Positions 4,599 to 6,044 of a DNA stretch of 6,044 nt are shown here, piece after piece. Below the pieces are notes generated by a model. The model had not been told where the DNA came from and searched no databases. It saw nothing but the letters and a program-made list of their open reading frames with translations. Position 1 is the first letter of the stretch. Each line of letters opens with the position of its first letter. This DNA comes from Candidatus Brocadia sp. Lineage in GTDB: Bacteria > Planctomycetota > Brocadiia > Brocadiales > Brocadiaceae. The DNA is taken from contig JAUQXU010000374.1 in NCBI GenBank assembly GCA_030837935.1, positions 1 to 6,044 on the forward strand. The letters are read 5' to 3'. The translations under genes and the position numbers were made by a program.

Positions 4599-6044
4599 TT
4601 AAATTGTTTCCGTAAATGCTATTTCTTCTTTGATGCCTTTCCTCGCAAACACTTCTGCAAGGGTTGCAAAAACGACATACAGCCCCGGAATAATAATTAC
4701 TCCGAATAGTGTTCCGAACAGCATGCCTCCTGCTGCTGCTGCACCAATGGTTCTGTTGCCCACAGCGCCTGCTCCGGATGCAAGCATCAACGGAATCAAC
4801 CCGGCGATAAAGGCAAATGAGGTCATAAGAATTGGCCGCAACCTCACGGTGGCTCCTTCGATAGCAGCTTGCACGGGTGTTCGTCCTTCCCTGTGTTTTA
4901 ATGAGGCGAATTCAACAATCAGGATGGCATTTTTACCCAGTAAACCGATAAGCATAATCATGGCTACCTGGGCATAAACATTGTTTTCTAAACCCATTGC
5001 CATCAAGAGTAAAAATGCTCCGAATATTCCTGTTGGTAAAGAGAGAATAACGGGCATGGGCAGGAGGAAACTTTCATACTGCGCGGACAACAACAAATAC
5101 ACAAATACCAAACAAATAATAAAAATATATATTGCTTCATTGCCTGATAGTATTTCATCACGAGTTATGCCCGCCCAATCTATGTCGTAACCTTTTGGTA
5201 ATTTTTCTTTGGCTACTTCCCGGATGGCTGCGATAGCGCTTCCGCTGCTGTAACCGCTGGCAGCTTCTCCGTTCAGCTCTGCAGACTGATACATATTGTA
5301 ACGGGTAATCTGATCCATGCCATATATGCGTTCCATAGTCATAAAGGCAGATAAAGGCACCATTTTATTCTCATTGTTTTTTACATACAACTTAAATATA
5401 TCTTCGGGCTTTGCCCGGTATTCAGGTAACGCTTGCACCATTACTTTGTACATTTGACCAAAGCGAATGAAATTTGTGGCATACTCACTTCCTAATAAGG
5501 TTTGTAATGTGCTCATCGCATCATTAACCGTTACTCCTTTTTGAGCAGCTTTGTCATTATCAATATGAACCATGTATTGCGGGTAGCTTGCATCAAAAAT
5601 GGTGAAAGCTCTTGCTATCTCGGGGCGGTCTTTTAAATCTTTGATAAACTGATTGACTACCGTTTCCATTTTTTTAAAATCCCCGCTGCCGGTTTTATCC
5701 AACAATCGTAATTCAAAACCACTGGCATTTCCATAGCCCGGCACGGCTGGAGGAGGGAAGAACTCAATTTCAGCGTCTTTAATGTGTTTGATCTTTTCGG
5801 CAACAAGTCCGATGATGTCATTAACAGATTCCTTCCGGTCGTGCCAATCTTTTAAGTTAATTAAGCACGTGCCGTAAGTAGCGCCTGTTCCGTCAGACAA
5901 GATATTTGTTCCCGCTAAGGAAGAAACCGACTCTATGGCTTCAATCTCTTCGCATGTTTTTTGCACTTCATTTACTACTTCTTTGGTTCTTTCTAAAGTT
6001 GAGCCGGGAGGAGTAGTGATACTGGCATAAAATGTCCCCTGGTC
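4599..6044 (-). CDS. RND multidrug efflux permease, HAE1/AcrB family, C-terminal half (5' end outside window)
   Basis: Inner-membrane proton antiporter that pumps hydrophobic or amphiphilic compounds out through the outer-membrane factor encoded next to it. The frame is open to base 6044, so the GTG at 5966 is internal. The 481 visible residues begin DQGTFYASITTPPGSTLERT, matching the AcrB segment just after TM7 (about residue 568 of 1049), so the C-terminal half is full length. In fragment numbering, the porter and docking part covers about 1-300 (VPGYGNASGFELRLLD, GSEYATNFIRFGQMYKVMVQ, MVPLSAF). Then come TM8 to TM12 at about 305-323, 328-351, 356-380, 405-424 and 432-460. GLLGKNAILIVEF carries Lys371 (AcrB Lys940), and VRLRPILMTS carries Arg401 and Thr408 (AcrB Arg971, Thr978), so the proton-relay residues visible here are intact; the paired aspartates of TM4 lie outside. 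GNRTIGAAAAGGMLFGTLFG looks Bacteroidetes-like to me. Heavy-metal (CusA-type) RND is less likely, given the AcrB-like sequence. Confidence 0.95.
   Translation of the reverse strand, partial: DQGTFYASITTPPGSTLERTKEVVNEVQKTCEEIEAIESVSSLAGTNILSDGTGATYGTCLINLKDWHDRKESVNDIIGLVAEKIKHIKDAEIEFFPPPAVPGYGNASGFELRLLDKTGSGDFKKMETVVNQFIKDLKDRPEIARAFTIFDASYPQYMVHIDNDKAAQKGVTVNDAMSTLQTLLGSEYATNFIRFGQMYKVMVQALPEYRAKPEDIFKLYVKNNENKMVPLSAFMTMERIYGMDQITRYNMYQSAELNGEAASGYSSGSAIAAIREVAKEKLPKGYDIDWAGITRDEILSGNEAIYIFIICLVFVYLLLSAQYESFLLPMPVILSLPTGIFGAFLLLMAMGLENNVYAQVAMIMLIGLLGKNAILIVEFASLKHREGRTPVQAAIEGATVRLRPILMTSFAFIAGLIPLMLASGAGAVGNRTIGAAAAGGMLFGTLFGVIIIPGLYVVFATLAEVFARKGIKEEIAFTETI

Noticed and set aside
5964..5966. 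GTG as the start of the RND pump gene
   Set aside because: Upstream codons in the same frame encode DQGTFYASITTPPGSTLERT, a conserved AcrB segment, so the gene runs through the edge at 6044.

Overview
The window holds two unrelated gene blocks that converge on a gap of about 190 bp. On the plus strand (2-2799) lies a TonB-dependent uptake locus: the C-terminal end of an outer-membrane TonB-dependent receptor, then exbB, exbD and tonB. The last three overlap by 4 bp at each junction (ATGA) and form a tight operon. On the minus strand (2992-6044) lies a tripartite efflux block: the C-terminal half of a hydrophobe/amphiphile-type RND pump (AcrB/MexB-like, HAE1) followed by its outer-membrane factor lipoprotein (OprM/CusC/NodT family). 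The periplasmic adaptor gene usually found in such operons would lie beyond 6044.

The organism is a diderm bacterium. The receptor resembles those of Proteobacteria. The RND and outer-membrane factor proteins look more like Bacteroidetes versions to me: GNRTIGAAAAGGM near the pump C-terminus, LLENRPDIKHAE in the outer-membrane factor, and no clear Shine-Dalgarno at the coupled start. The blocks also differ in composition: a sample line in the receptor (121-180) has 33 G/C of 60, and one in the outer-membrane factor (3121-3180) has 23 of 60. A mixed genome with acquired blocks, such as an anammox planctomycete (Brocadia-like), would fit the C5/G5-rich dispersed repeats, but this is a low-confidence inference.

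The most distinctive non-coding signal is a pair of small palindromic C5/G5 repeat elements, one between the receptor and exbB (804-896) and one at the 5' end of the outer-membrane factor gene (4452-4525). Both are built from the same two ~35-38 bp hairpin modules (called X and Y here), but their order is permuted: on comparable strands one reads Y-spacer-X and the other X-Y. The second element lies inside the longest reading frame of the outer-membrane factor and supplies about 25 residues of apparent N-terminus, so the true translation start of that gene is uncertain. A 9-codon frame, MKKSINKRT, sits 4 nt after the pump stop and ends at TGA 1 nt before the next ATG. This suggests either a displaced original start or termination-reinitiation.

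The gap between the blocks (2800-2991) has no clear terminator. It carries two short open frames that may be scraps of a gene or genes once downstream of tonB. I see no RNA gene, CRISPR array, transposase gene or defence system. The gene content is ordinary, and the repeat architecture and the outer-membrane factor start region are the parts worth a second look.
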